64,000 nucleotides of DNA. It comes from Ditylenchus dipsaci. Lineage: Eukaryota; Nematoda; Chromadorea; Rhabditida; Anguinidae. The DNA lies in assembly GCA_004194705.1 (NCBI GenBank), contig SADC01000169.1, positions 124,001-188,000 on the forward strand. Reading direction: 5' to 3'. The first letter of the stretch is position 1; each line of letters starts with the position of its first letter. The notes under the pieces were generated by a model, which was given only the letters and a program-made list of their open reading frames with translations, was not told the origin of the DNA and ran no database searches. Below, in pieces: positions 55,021 through 64,000 of the stretch. A program made the position numbers and the translations under genes.

Positions 55021-55249
55021 GCAACATAAATTAACATTAACAGACAATTCGAAGTTTACAAGGAAGTTGGTAAGTTAGACTAGCATTCCATCCAAGATTT
55101 CTTTCATCATTTCTCTCCTTTTTTCATCCATCTGATCCATTTACTGATCCATGACAAAATTGTAAGCCAATCCTCTGAGGTATTCCATTAGGTTAGTTTC
55201 TCCATACATTTGCACTCGAGCCAGAATGTTTGGTCGGCGATTTCATACT

Positions 55250-56999
55250 TCATTCGCTTCTTCGGCGCTGGATGACCTGCAAGACACTGTTCGTAGCTGT
55301 GATCCGGAGCTTCTGCGCTTGTTTCAGTTCCCCGAGAAAACGGCCAATTGACGGATGATCTATGCCCATTATAGTTTGCAGACGGCGATGAGCAGCTTCA
55401 GCAAAGTTATTCGTCCTATCCTCTCCAGCCAATGTTCGATCGTAGCAAGACCACAGATGAATTGGAAACGGCGCAGGTCGCATAACAGTTCCTAAAAAGG
55501 TAAAATGAATAGAATGCCACAATCATAAACACTAACCAACGTAATTCCTCGAAAACCATGTAATCACTGGTTCAAGCAACGTTCTTCTCGCATAAGGTAG
55601 ACTTCTAATTGACGAAAGCATTCATAGACTTCTAGCGGCGGAACGAAAGCAAGCGACATCAGCATACGAGACATTAGCGCGAAATTTGTTTCTGGATCCC
55701 TATATTGTTTCGTTAGACCAGCCTCGCCAATTTGTTTCTTGAAGTTCTTCATAAGGTGGTAAAAGCAACCATTCACATTTGCATCTGAAAAGACAAATAA
55801 ATAAACAGCGAACAAACAAAGATACTAACCAGGAAAAGTTTCGCGAAGAGAGTTTATGACCGCTTGCTCAAAGTCCACGTTGATATTGTTTGGCTCAAAA
55901 TTTGCATCATAGCTCGAATCATTCCGAACAGCTTGTCGTAGGTTGCGCGATTCTTGTTTTTAAGCAGTGCGAACAGGATAGGAAAGACGTATTTGCCGCC
56001 GTCCGGATTACTTGCTTTCTTTTCCACCATAACTGCATAGACCTGAGAACATACAATAAACAAACGCATTTAACTAACAAACATTTACCTGTGTAAACGG
56101 TTCCGGCGTCACGCTGAACGTCCATCAAAATAAGCATCTTTCATCTCGGCTGCCCATTCCAAATTCGATGCACGGCCAAAAATCAAAACCCTAAAAGCAG
56201 GCAAATAAGTAATATCTAACAACATCTCATAATACCTGTCCGGATCCACAACGTGCTCTCCCGAGTCAGCCAGCAAAAACAATTCAGCGCCTTGATAAAA
56301 CTTGAACTCCGCCGGAATTACAACATCCTGCACGACATTTGCAGTGACCACCGGTACTTGATTCTTGATTCTTGTTCTTCGTACTTGCTTCCTGACTGCG
56401 CTTTTCTTCAGTTTTTCCGAGACCAGCATTGGAATGTTCTGCAAAACGTTTGTAAAAATTGAATCGGTTTCTGAAAACACATAATTAATCAAAGTCAAAA
56501 TGTCTGCACGTCTAGCACATACGTCTTGCGATTGAGCAGCCATACTTCGCACATTCGATTTGATTTGAGCCACGCGCACTGCTGCCGGATCCACTTCGTG
56601 ATTGTGCTGTCCATTATCTTGATAAAGCTGTTATTCGCCACCCGAGTGTGCAGTCGTGCCTTGCAACCACCATCAGCCGGTTGTACTTGTCGCATTGCCA
56701 ATATTGCTTATCTCCGGTCGGCTTGCTCAATTTGTGCTTGATGAAAAGGTACCCATGTATTCAGCTTTCTGATTTCCCTTCTGCGAATCCACGAGAGCTA
56801 TGATAATCTAAAAGAAACGATAAGCTACGAATAAACAAAATCTAAGCTAATATACCGGTTCCACTGCGTTTGCCGGGAGCACTGCTTCTTGATCTTCGAT
56901 GTCTTCGGCTACTTCGTCTTCGTTGAGTTGAAGGTCGTCGTCTGAGTAGTAACCTTCTTGCTCGAGCTGTTCCATGGCGGCTTCCACTTGACGATGCAT
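55250..56999 (-). CDS. MULE transposase with FLYWCH zinc finger
   Basis: Minus-strand gene, start ATG at 56999-56997 (MHRQVEAAMEQLEQEGYYSD, acidic N-terminus). Then a FLYWCH-type finger (KQYWQCDKYN, GCKARLHTRV), a linker (LVSEKLKKSAVRKQVRR), the first catalytic region (FGRASNLEWAAEMKDAYFDG), VYAVMVEKKASN, the second catalytic region (NINVDFEQAV and NGCFYHLMKNFKKQIG) and the C-terminal region with Glu (RTNNFAEAAHRRL, IDHPSIGRFL). About 5 exons with 45-60-bp introns. One base is missing right after FDG (near 56111), and the finger is split between frames near 56665. All catalytic segments are present, so this is the best candidate for an active MULE here. Confidence 0.82.
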
Positions 57000-57216
57000 T
57001 TAAAGCTCTAAAAAGAAAAAGATATGGATTGGAATAAGATACAACATGCAATGTTAAGAGCAATCAAAAATATGCGAGAGAAAGTCAACACAAATAAACA
57101 AAAAACATTTCAAATTTTTTAAAAATATCATTTTGATTTAAATTTTAATTTTTGATTTAAAATATGGATGTTAAATTAAATTTTGATGCGGGAGGATTTT
57201 GGTGCGGGAGATTACG

Positions 57217-58214
57217 ACTGATCCTCGCTTCCACCTGCCAGCAAGATTCGGCTCTCAAGCACTTGCCACGAGATGAAATGTTCAAGCTGGTGTCTGCAGT
57301 TTACAGGGTGACCCCAGTATTCTTTTGGAGCAAGGCAAAGCTAAGGTGAGGTGTTTGTTTTTTTTGTGTAAATTACCTTGGTCCCGTGCTGTTATTTTAA
57401 AATTCAACAGTATGTGTGATGTGTAGAGCCAAAAAAAGCTACGAGAAATACTAACTTACAGGTGGTTACTTAAAATCTTTAAAGGGGCATGCTCATGCCA
57501 ATAAACGATATATTCCCGGGAAATCAAATTTTTTCTAATCATTGAAGGTGTTGTACGGATTGTTTTCTATTTTTTTTCTAACAAGAACGACGACCGCTGA
57601 AAATTAAGTTTTAGGCCTTGTTTTGTTAGAAACCAAGTTGAAAAATTCGTACAGAGCTTCTTTTTCAATACCAGTATTCAGGATTGTTTAAGTGCGCTTC
57701 GGCGCCTAGCCGACGCTCCGCACCTTCTTCTTCAAGAGTAGGCAGCTGGCTTATGCGCGCGGCGCTGTGGTGGAGGGCTCGACGGCCGTGCTCCGGCCGG
57801 TTAGCCGGCGCTTAAACAATCCTGACCGTATTTCCTCTAATTGCCAGTTAGGCACATTGGCAATTAGAGAATGTCCAGACGGGACCGATGTTCCCGTGGG
57901 TGTACCGGTTCCCGTCCCTAAGACTTTATTGCCGTTACTCTAGAACCCGTGGCCGACGTGGATGCTCATTCTGGAGTGTTGCTGCAGCATTATGGAATTG
58001 AAGGAGATGGCTAGTACTACACTGTGCTCTTTGGAGTTCGCGGGCTCTCGGGTTGTCTTCGCAGGTACTACTTTTCATTCGGTCCGGTGATTAACTCGTC
58101 TGGTTTTCTAGCTGATATGGTCTCGTGGCAGATGAATGGGGTATCTCCGCTGGAGCGTCCGAAGTCGCACAGCACTGATGGCTACATCCAGTTGGTGAAA
58201 GCTTGGCAAAGTGA
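57217..58214 (+). pseudogene. second, 5'-truncated copy of citrate synthase (exons 5 to 7)
   Basis: Begins inside exon 5 (TDPRFH.CQQDSALKHLP) directly after the MULE end and runs to the normal stop. The two active-site His motifs and the first four exons are missing, so it cannot encode an enzyme. It differs from 49055-49997 mainly by scattered single-base indels, different from those of copy 1 (here CCCGTGG is complete but CCGAACG is short). Recent duplicate, or second haplotype assembled with errors. Confidence 0.85.
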
Positions 58215-61200
58215 AAATGCTGGTCATGAACAGTCAATTAAGACCTCTTTTGTTGTATGTACAAATGTTCATGTTTGTGAGGAATAGTGTATGAAATGTG
58301 ATAAAAAGTAAATAAAATAGATGCGCTATGTTCTCTACGCTTCTATCGATAAGCTGAGGCGTAAAAGTTTAGGTGTGTTTTCGTAATGTGTAGGTGGGGA
58401 TTTTTTTTCTGTCGATCTTCAAGTGTGATGGTTCATGCAATTAGCCGTTTTCCTCTCCGTCAAGAATTGGATACCGTATTTCTCTAATAGACGGCGGCGT
58501 CCTTTTGTTTCAATTTCCAAATGTATTTTTGACTTATATTAAACGGACAAAAAAATATGGTTTTTTGGTCTTAGGGGGGGGGAGGTGGCTGGATAGTAGT
58601 TTTTTGAGAGAATACGGTAGCTGGTTTCAGTGTTGTTATGTTCACAGGAACAAAAATTCCAGTTGGACTCCAGGAAACACCTAGTGGGTTCCCCGGAAGC
58701 TCCCCCATTCGATTCCATCAAATTCCCAGTGTGCGCCCATTGTTATACTAGATGGGAATTGATGCTGACTCCATTGCGGATTGTCATTTTTCATTTTTTC
58801 TTTACATACCTGGGGATTCGATGGGTATTCAGTGGGAAAAAATATGACAGGGTCCAAAACGAACTCGAAACTACGACATGCGGAGCCTACCTAGCGCTTC
58901 TCCACTTGCGCCACCATGTCATTTAAATCTTAGTTTTTTTTGGTCTTGTTTCAATTCGACTATATACAAGATCATACAGTTTGCCAAGTGTAACGCGATT
59001 AAGAATTTTTGGGAGAGAAAGTTACACCTTTTTATGTTTTTTCTTGTGCCTATCTTTTTTGCTTTTGTACATTTTTGATTTTGAACGACAACAAACTAGT
59101 CTGACGATTTTAAACTACCCTGAATCGCCCCTAAACCCTCAATAATGGTCAGAATCCGGTAATGCAGGGATAAGAAAAAGGCATCTGCCCCGTTGCAATA
59201 ACGAAAAATCCGCGGATAAATCTGCGGATTGCTTAAACAAATCCGCGGATTTTTTCTGGGGCGTAATCGTTTCGCCAATGAAACTTAAGCCAACGCGATT
59301 CTTTCGCCAATTGCATCTTTTCGCCAATGCATCTTTTCGCCAATGGCATCTTTTCGCCAGTGAGTACACTTCGCCAATGCATCTTCCGCCAATGGTATTT
59401 CTTCGCCAATAATCTCTTTTTCGCGAATACTCTTGATTTCGTTGGCAAATAAACAATGAGAGTTGTAAATGTGATTTAATTCTTAAATGAGGTACACAAT
59501 GTGTACTACACATCCTAACGAATAGGTAGTATTCTCGATTAGAAGGCCCCTCTCTAATAAAGGCCCCTCTCTATTTAGAAGGCCCCCTTGAGGACCCTAT
59601 ATGTCAGCCTAAGAAAAGAAATTCGCAAATCTGTTTTTCGCGTTTTCTTAGTTAACACGAGCTTACCTAATTCCACTTTTAAAATTTTGTTGAGCACGCG
59701 CAAAAATCTCAAAATCGACCCAAATTTTTTCCGACTTTTTTTAGGGTTGAAAAATAGAAGGCCGGGCCTTCTAATAGAGGAATATACGGTAGATGATCTT
59801 TCAGGTTCGACTCCAGTGGGGGCATAACCTATCTTTAACTTTAATATATTTTAACATGTTCACTGATACTAAGGTCAAAACCAGTCTAGGAATAGATTGG
59901 AATCATTTCCAGCACTGCTGTACTGTCACTAAATGCCCTGATTTTTGGATTTCGTGCAAATGACTATCCAAATGAAGAGAAAACCATTCAAAATGATGCG
60001 TACTTAGTTTTATATTGCCTTAACCTTACTTAATTACATTTATTTGTCGACGCGTTTAGAAACTTTCTAGGAGTATAATTTCACGGTAATCCGATAGAAA
60101 TTTTTCCACGCCACAATACTTCAGAAAAAGTGGGGTAGTAAGCAACTTTTTACCAAGGAAGAAAAGAGTATTTTTTAAGGGGTAGGATTTCGCTATTATA
60201 TTGGGAACTGACGTTTTTTTGCGATTTTGAATTTACCTTATTTTATACAACCGTATGTGAAAATGACGGCAAGAAGCAGAGCTACTTTTTTGAGGGTAAG
60301 CTTATAAATAACCATGTAAATTAAAAGGCTTGAGCTTCAGAATCCCCCCCCCCCCACAGGGACTGATCAGTGGAGGAGAGTAACTCATATTCGTGTTTCT
60401 CGCTCGTTCGTTCATGAATAAGCCGCGCGTTTTTTTGGTTCTGAGAAAAAACATTTTTTTCGACCACAGGGGGGGTATCATGGTTTTTAGTCAAACTTTG
60501 AAAAATTAAAAGGTTGGCGCCTTTGAATTCTAAAAAGGATTAGAGCTGTATAAGGAGAGGAAGGGAATATAAAGAGGGCCACTAATCACAAAGGGCCACT
60601 AAACAAGAAGATGTTGAACATAGTTTTGAATACTGGGGCCTACCGCATAATAAACTCTGGTATGCATGCTTTTTCATGCTCCAGAGTCACTTGCGAGTGA
60701 TTTGTGTCTGAGGTGATGTGGTGTGTGCGCATCTCAACTCCAGTCGGACCCTAGGCGGGAAGAATTTTGGGTGTATGTTATTGGGAGCGTCGACTGTAGG
60801 TCAAATAGTGTACTTTAGCCATTTCAGCCTTAAAATTAGCAATGATCACTATAAAGAGTTGTTTGCTGACTGCTGGGACATATCGCAAGTGATCACTAAT
60901 AGACAGGTTCATCTTTGTTTATTTTTTCTTATAAACCAACTTAGTCAAAACCAGGATGATCACTTTATCGAAAGTTTGACTGTATTTCAGATTCTGCGGC
61001 CATAAAAACACATTCTGTTTGCCATTTTTCAAATATTCTGTGACCGGAAAAAATACCTTTCCACTTACCGTAAAACCTCTAATAGTAGCCCCCCCCCTCG
61101 TCCAAAATCGTGTTTGTGGCATTGCGTCTTTGACCCACTTTTTGAAGACTGCTTTCCATGAAATTACCACCCATTTTGTAGTCAGTGAGATGAGGATATC

Positions 61201-61259
61201 CCAATGCGTGGTTATTTTGCCTAAGATTAAGTTTAGAAAAGGAGGTGGGTCTAAATCAC
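57217..61259 (+). repeat. duplicated segment, unit 2
   Basis: Colinear copy of 49055-53969 without the 959-bp hAT MITE. It continues past CTAAATCAC into AATGCC, the sequence interrupted by the MULE in unit 1. Many extra single bases relative to unit 1. Confidence 0.9.
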
Positions 61260-61500
61260 AATGCCAAAAACCATATTTTGAATTTAGAGGGGGGCTACTA
61301 TTAGAGGTTTTGGCCAAGGTTAAGAACAAGCACCCCACTCGAGTAAAGAACAGCACCCCAAAAAAATCAATAGGGAGGACCAGGCAAAAAAAAAGATGCC
61401 TTGGTCCCCCTGTTGATTGTTTTATTTTTTAAATTTTTTTGCCTTGGTCCCCCCTATTGATTTTTTGGGGTGCTTGTTCGTTACCTGTGCCGAGGTTTTA
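61066..61500. mobile_element. TACCGTA-end MITE (AATAGTAGCCCC variant) with nested hAT MITE
   Basis: TACCGTAAAACCTCTAATAG at the left; GGGGGGCTACTATTAGAG at the right, whose tip is separated by an insertion at about 61309-61490 flanked by the 8-bp duplication GAGGTTTT. In unit 1 the same MITE is cut by the MULE instead. Confidence 0.75.
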
Positions 61501-61524
61501 CAGTACGCACATTAATTTTTTTGG

Positions 61525-62340
61525 CTATAATTGAAAACACCCGTCAAAATATATGAATCACCCTTCAAATTTATTTTTTACCCCGTCAAATTCAAATTTC
61601 AAACAAAATATGTAAATCTCCCGTCAAATTATGTGAATCTCCCGTCAAATTTGAATTTTAGTCAAATACTGCATTAAAATTTTGCGGGAATTCGAATCTT
61701 ATAGTCAATAAATAACTTGGATCGCTCAGAATACCTGCCCGGAGTGGCCAGAAGCTCCTGAAAGTGGTTTTTTGGGGGTAATATGGGGGGGGGGGAGTGA
61801 ACTTTTGCAAAAATTCGATTGAGCGGATCAGATTTTCAGTCAGATGGGCTAAATCGCTCAGAATGCCACCCTGAATCATTCTCAACCATCTTAAACCACC
61901 CTAAGCACGGATTTTAGAGTACTAAGACACTATTTGGAGCATTTTAGGATGGTTGCGTGGTTTCAGATGGTTGAGAATGATTCAAGATGGAATTCTGAGC
62001 GATTCAGCGCATCTGACTGGAAATCTGATCCGCTCAATCGAATTTTCGCCAAAAGTTTACTCCCCTTTTAGTAACCCTCAAAAAACCAACTTTCAGGGCT
62101 TCTGGCCTCTTCGGGGAGGTATTCTGAGCGATCCAAGTTATTTTTTGACTATAAAATTTGAATTCCCACAAAATTTAATGCAGTATTTGACTAAAATTTG
62201 AATTTGACGGGAGATTTGCATATTTTGACGGGAGATTCACATATTTTGTTTGAAATTGGTATTGACGGGGCAAAAAATAAATTTGACGGGAGGATTCACA
62301 TATTTTGACGGTGTTTTCAATTTGAGCAATTATTTTAGAA
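61525..62340. repeat. large foldback with CCCGTCAAA words
   Basis: The arms 61525-61900 and about 61960-62340 are inverted copies. The outer parts repeat AATCTCCCGTCAAATT and complement; the inner parts share GGCCAGAAGC/GCTTCTGGCC and GATTGAGCGGATCAGATTT. No ORF of note. Confidence 0.8.
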
Positions 62341-62341
62341 G

Positions 62342-62573
62342 TTTTTACTACAACAAAGGACCCTCCTGACTTTTTTCTTTATCATCTCTCAATTCTACAC
62401 TAATCCTAATTCCATACCTGAATATGGGTCAATCCATCATGCAATGGGCACAAGAAGCACTAATTTTACAGTTTCCATTTCTGACACCAATGATATGGAA
62501 GAGCTAATCAACAAAACATCTTTGTTCAAAGACAAATACAGCTTTAATTTTTCCCATCTTGTGCTGCAACCAT
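62342..62573 (+). other. exon-like ORF, extracellular character
   Basis: An open frame of about 75 codons containing YTNPNSIPEYGSIHHAMG and three N-glycosylation sites (NFT, NKT, NFS), closing near a GT donor. No recognised domain. It could be part of the DEG/ENaC ectodomain started at 45.7 kb or of another membrane protein gene running off the right side. Confidence 0.3.
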
Positions 62574-62598
62574 GAATGTAAATATTATTTAACTTCTA

Positions 62599-62862
62599 CA
62601 GGGTAACACAAAAACAGTCACATTTGTAAAAAAAGTTGTCAAGGCAGCTCCTTGCCTCATCGATTTACTGGGAAAATCGATGACAATAGTTGAGCTACCT
62701 GAGAGCTCTTCTATCAGTAATTTTATCCTAAACTATGAAAATATTTAAAAAAGCAAAAAAAGCAAGCTCAAACTTCTTAAATCAAAACAATACAAAGTTA
62801 AATAAAAACAAAATTTATTAAAATTTTTTCTCAAAAATGGCACTGTTTTTTGTGTCACCCTT
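62599..62862. mobile_element. Tc1/mariner-like MITE
   Basis: The ends CAGGGTAACACAAAAACAG and CTGTTTTTTGTGTCACCC. TA precedes the left end; the right flank is diverged. The ORF inside (from 62600) is a product of the element. Confidence 0.55.
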
Positions 62863-62935
62863 CGTATTAATCACTCGTCTCAAACATGCAAATATACCTA
62901 TTGCGGAGTGTCTTTAAAGCTTACGAAAAGTCTAA

Positions 62936-63307
62936 TGGCTTGTTCACGTTGTTAGAGTTAGAGTTCGGGTAAGAGGTGTTCATGTACTCAAAAACGCGAA
63001 CTCTAACTCGACGGTGTTCACGTATATCGAGTTAGAGTTCGAGGTCGAGCTTGAAAATTTTCATGTATATAGCTTAGAATCTCACCCAAGAGCCGTCTAA
63101 AGCCACTAAAAGTTAGTTTTGGGGGATTTGCTACAAGGGCATCCAAGTTATATGCATGAACACCTTCAAATTTAGCCACGAACTCTAACTCGAGGTACAT
63201 GAACACCCTCGAGTTAGAGTTAGAGGTAGAGTTCGAGTTAGAGTTAGGATCAGAGGTGTTCACGTAACCAAATCTAGAACTCTAACTCTAATAACGTGAA
63301 CAAGCCA
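62936..63307. mobile_element. PIF/Harbinger-type MITE, second copy (inverted)
   Basis: The ends TGGCTTGTTCACGTT and AACGTGAACAAGCCA; body GAGTTAGAGTTCG words. It is the reverse complement of 45204-45589 with few differences. The flanks TAA and AAA are a weak target match. Confidence 0.85.
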
Positions 63308-63587
63308 AAAGCAGAAAGGGATAAAGAAACCGACAGGAAACTGAAAAAGCCAATGATCTTTCGAAAGGCATGATCCCATCCATTATCGAAGGAGTCTATG
63401 TCATCGGCTAGATACCAAGAAAACGATGATAGGAGCAGGCACGTGCACGGGACAACTTTTCACTGCCCGGTCCGAACATTTTTCTATGGGCCCGGTCCAG
63501 CCGTCCCGGAGCTTGATTTTTCCTTTGGTCCCAGGCCGGGCCGGTCCGTATAGTCAGTGTAGTCAAATGTAAGTGAAATTCCTAACA

Positions 63588-63708
63588 TACCGTAAATGTT
63601 CTAATAGAGCCCCCGGGTGCTTTATTTTTCAATCAGCCTCTAGAGGGGGCTCTATTAGGAAAGGGGGGCTCTATTGGAGAGGGGGGCTCTATTAGAACAT
63701 TTACGGTA
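63588..63708. mobile_element. TACCGTA-end MITE (AATAGAGCCCC variant)
   Basis: TACCGTAAATGTTCTAATAG and complement, inner AGAGCCCCCGG and GGGGGGCTCTATTGG units. Same variant as the fragments at 44.3 and 45.1 kb. The remaining right edge (63709-64000) shows nothing recognisable. Confidence 0.8.
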
Positions 63709-64000
63709 TATTAAGAAAATCAAGCAAGATAAATAGTATGGGTAACTTCATTATTCAACATCACTTGAACATATCTTTATTTTATCAAAAAATTCTTAAT
63801 ACATACAGAGAATGTTCTTTCTTGACCCTCTTTACCTAGAAAGGGCACATTGACCACAATGTGGTCATGTCAAATTTGTGGGCCTCGGTTTGATTCTCAA
63901 AAAGCATGTTTGAAAAACTGTAAGATCATCTAGGAAGATAATAATCTCAGCTTCAAAATGAGCACCTACTGGGTGCCCTAAAAAATTCGCAAAATTTTGA

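Larger units (their letters stand above)
53970..57216 (-). mobile_element. MULE, near-complete, with terminal arrays
   Basis: Both ends carry the inverted word AATCTCCCGCACCAAAATCC. The left end continues as an array of GAAATCCTCCCG units (53985-54180), then TTGCGCCTC-type units (54255-54350) and a CAAGGATGTTGGAA minisatellite (54690-55020). The transposase gene fills the right half. The left junction splits CTAAATCAC/AATGCC, seen uninterrupted at 61251-61265; the right junction joins a citrate synthase exon instead of that site. Confidence 0.88.

Noticed and set aside
61019..61432. 137-codon plus-strand ORF and its minus-strand counterpart
   Set aside because: Runs through the TACCGTA MITE and the nested hAT-like insertion; no protein features.
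62600..62755. Possible coding exon GNTKTVTFVKKVVKAAP...
   Set aside because: It starts inside the terminal repeat of a mariner-like MITE and its codons follow the element, so I treat it as non-coding.

Overview
The window is from an animal nuclear genome, most likely a nematode. The citrate synthase protein is very close to what is known of nematode citrate synthases. Introns are mostly 45-60 bp with T-rich CAG/TAG acceptors, the sequence is AT-rich, and DNA transposons fill almost all space between exons. The phylum is an inference from protein similarity and gene structure; I see nothing bacterial, no rRNA, no CRISPR and no convincing tRNA.

Host genes, left to right. (1) Minus strand, about 6711 down to 80 and off the left edge: the 5' part of a class IX (RhoGAP-type) myosin, with RA-like N-terminus, P-loop and switch I. 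(2) Minus strand, 30566 down to 14524: a thyrotropin-releasing-hormone-receptor-like GPCR in 17 small exons over 16 kb, its introns packed with nested transposons. Two more exons at 31.2-31.5 kb may extend its N-terminus. (3) Plus strand 40.25-41.06 kb: exon-like ORFs of an unrecognised protein. (4) Plus strand 45727-46489: the first four exons of a DEG/ENaC-type channel, the rest not found. (5) Plus strand 47643-49997: a complete mitochondrial citrate synthase gene in seven exons. (6) 57217-61259: a second copy of the 3' part of that gene and its downstream region. (7) 62.34-62.57 kb: an unassigned exon-like ORF.

Mobile DNA. There is one near-complete PIF/Harbinger element carrying transposase and Myb/SANT-like partner genes (23869-26858), one MULE with a full-length transposase (about 53970-57216), one internally deleted MULE (33201-34910) and one MULE remnant (12.76-13.28 kb). 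Many hAT-like MITEs have exact 8-bp target duplications. Others are TA-flanked mariner/pogo-like elements, TTAA-flanked foldbacks, a TTA-flanked PIF MITE pair, and a large family of foldbacks with TACCGTA ends. Minisatellites lie at 8.48-8.84, 38.39-38.82 and 54.69-55.02 kb, and a 187-bp tandem repeat at 7.6-8.4 kb.

Two structural points stand out. The citrate synthase duplication has the MULE exactly at its junction, as expected from unequal recombination between two MULE insertions or from a haplotype misjoin. In the GPCR gene, one intron holds transposons nested five deep. Many conserved exons here contain single-base deletions, often in homopolymers, and the two citrate synthase copies carry different ones. 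I read most of these as base errors of an unpolished long-read assembly rather than as gene decay; all frameshift statements below should be read with that in mind.
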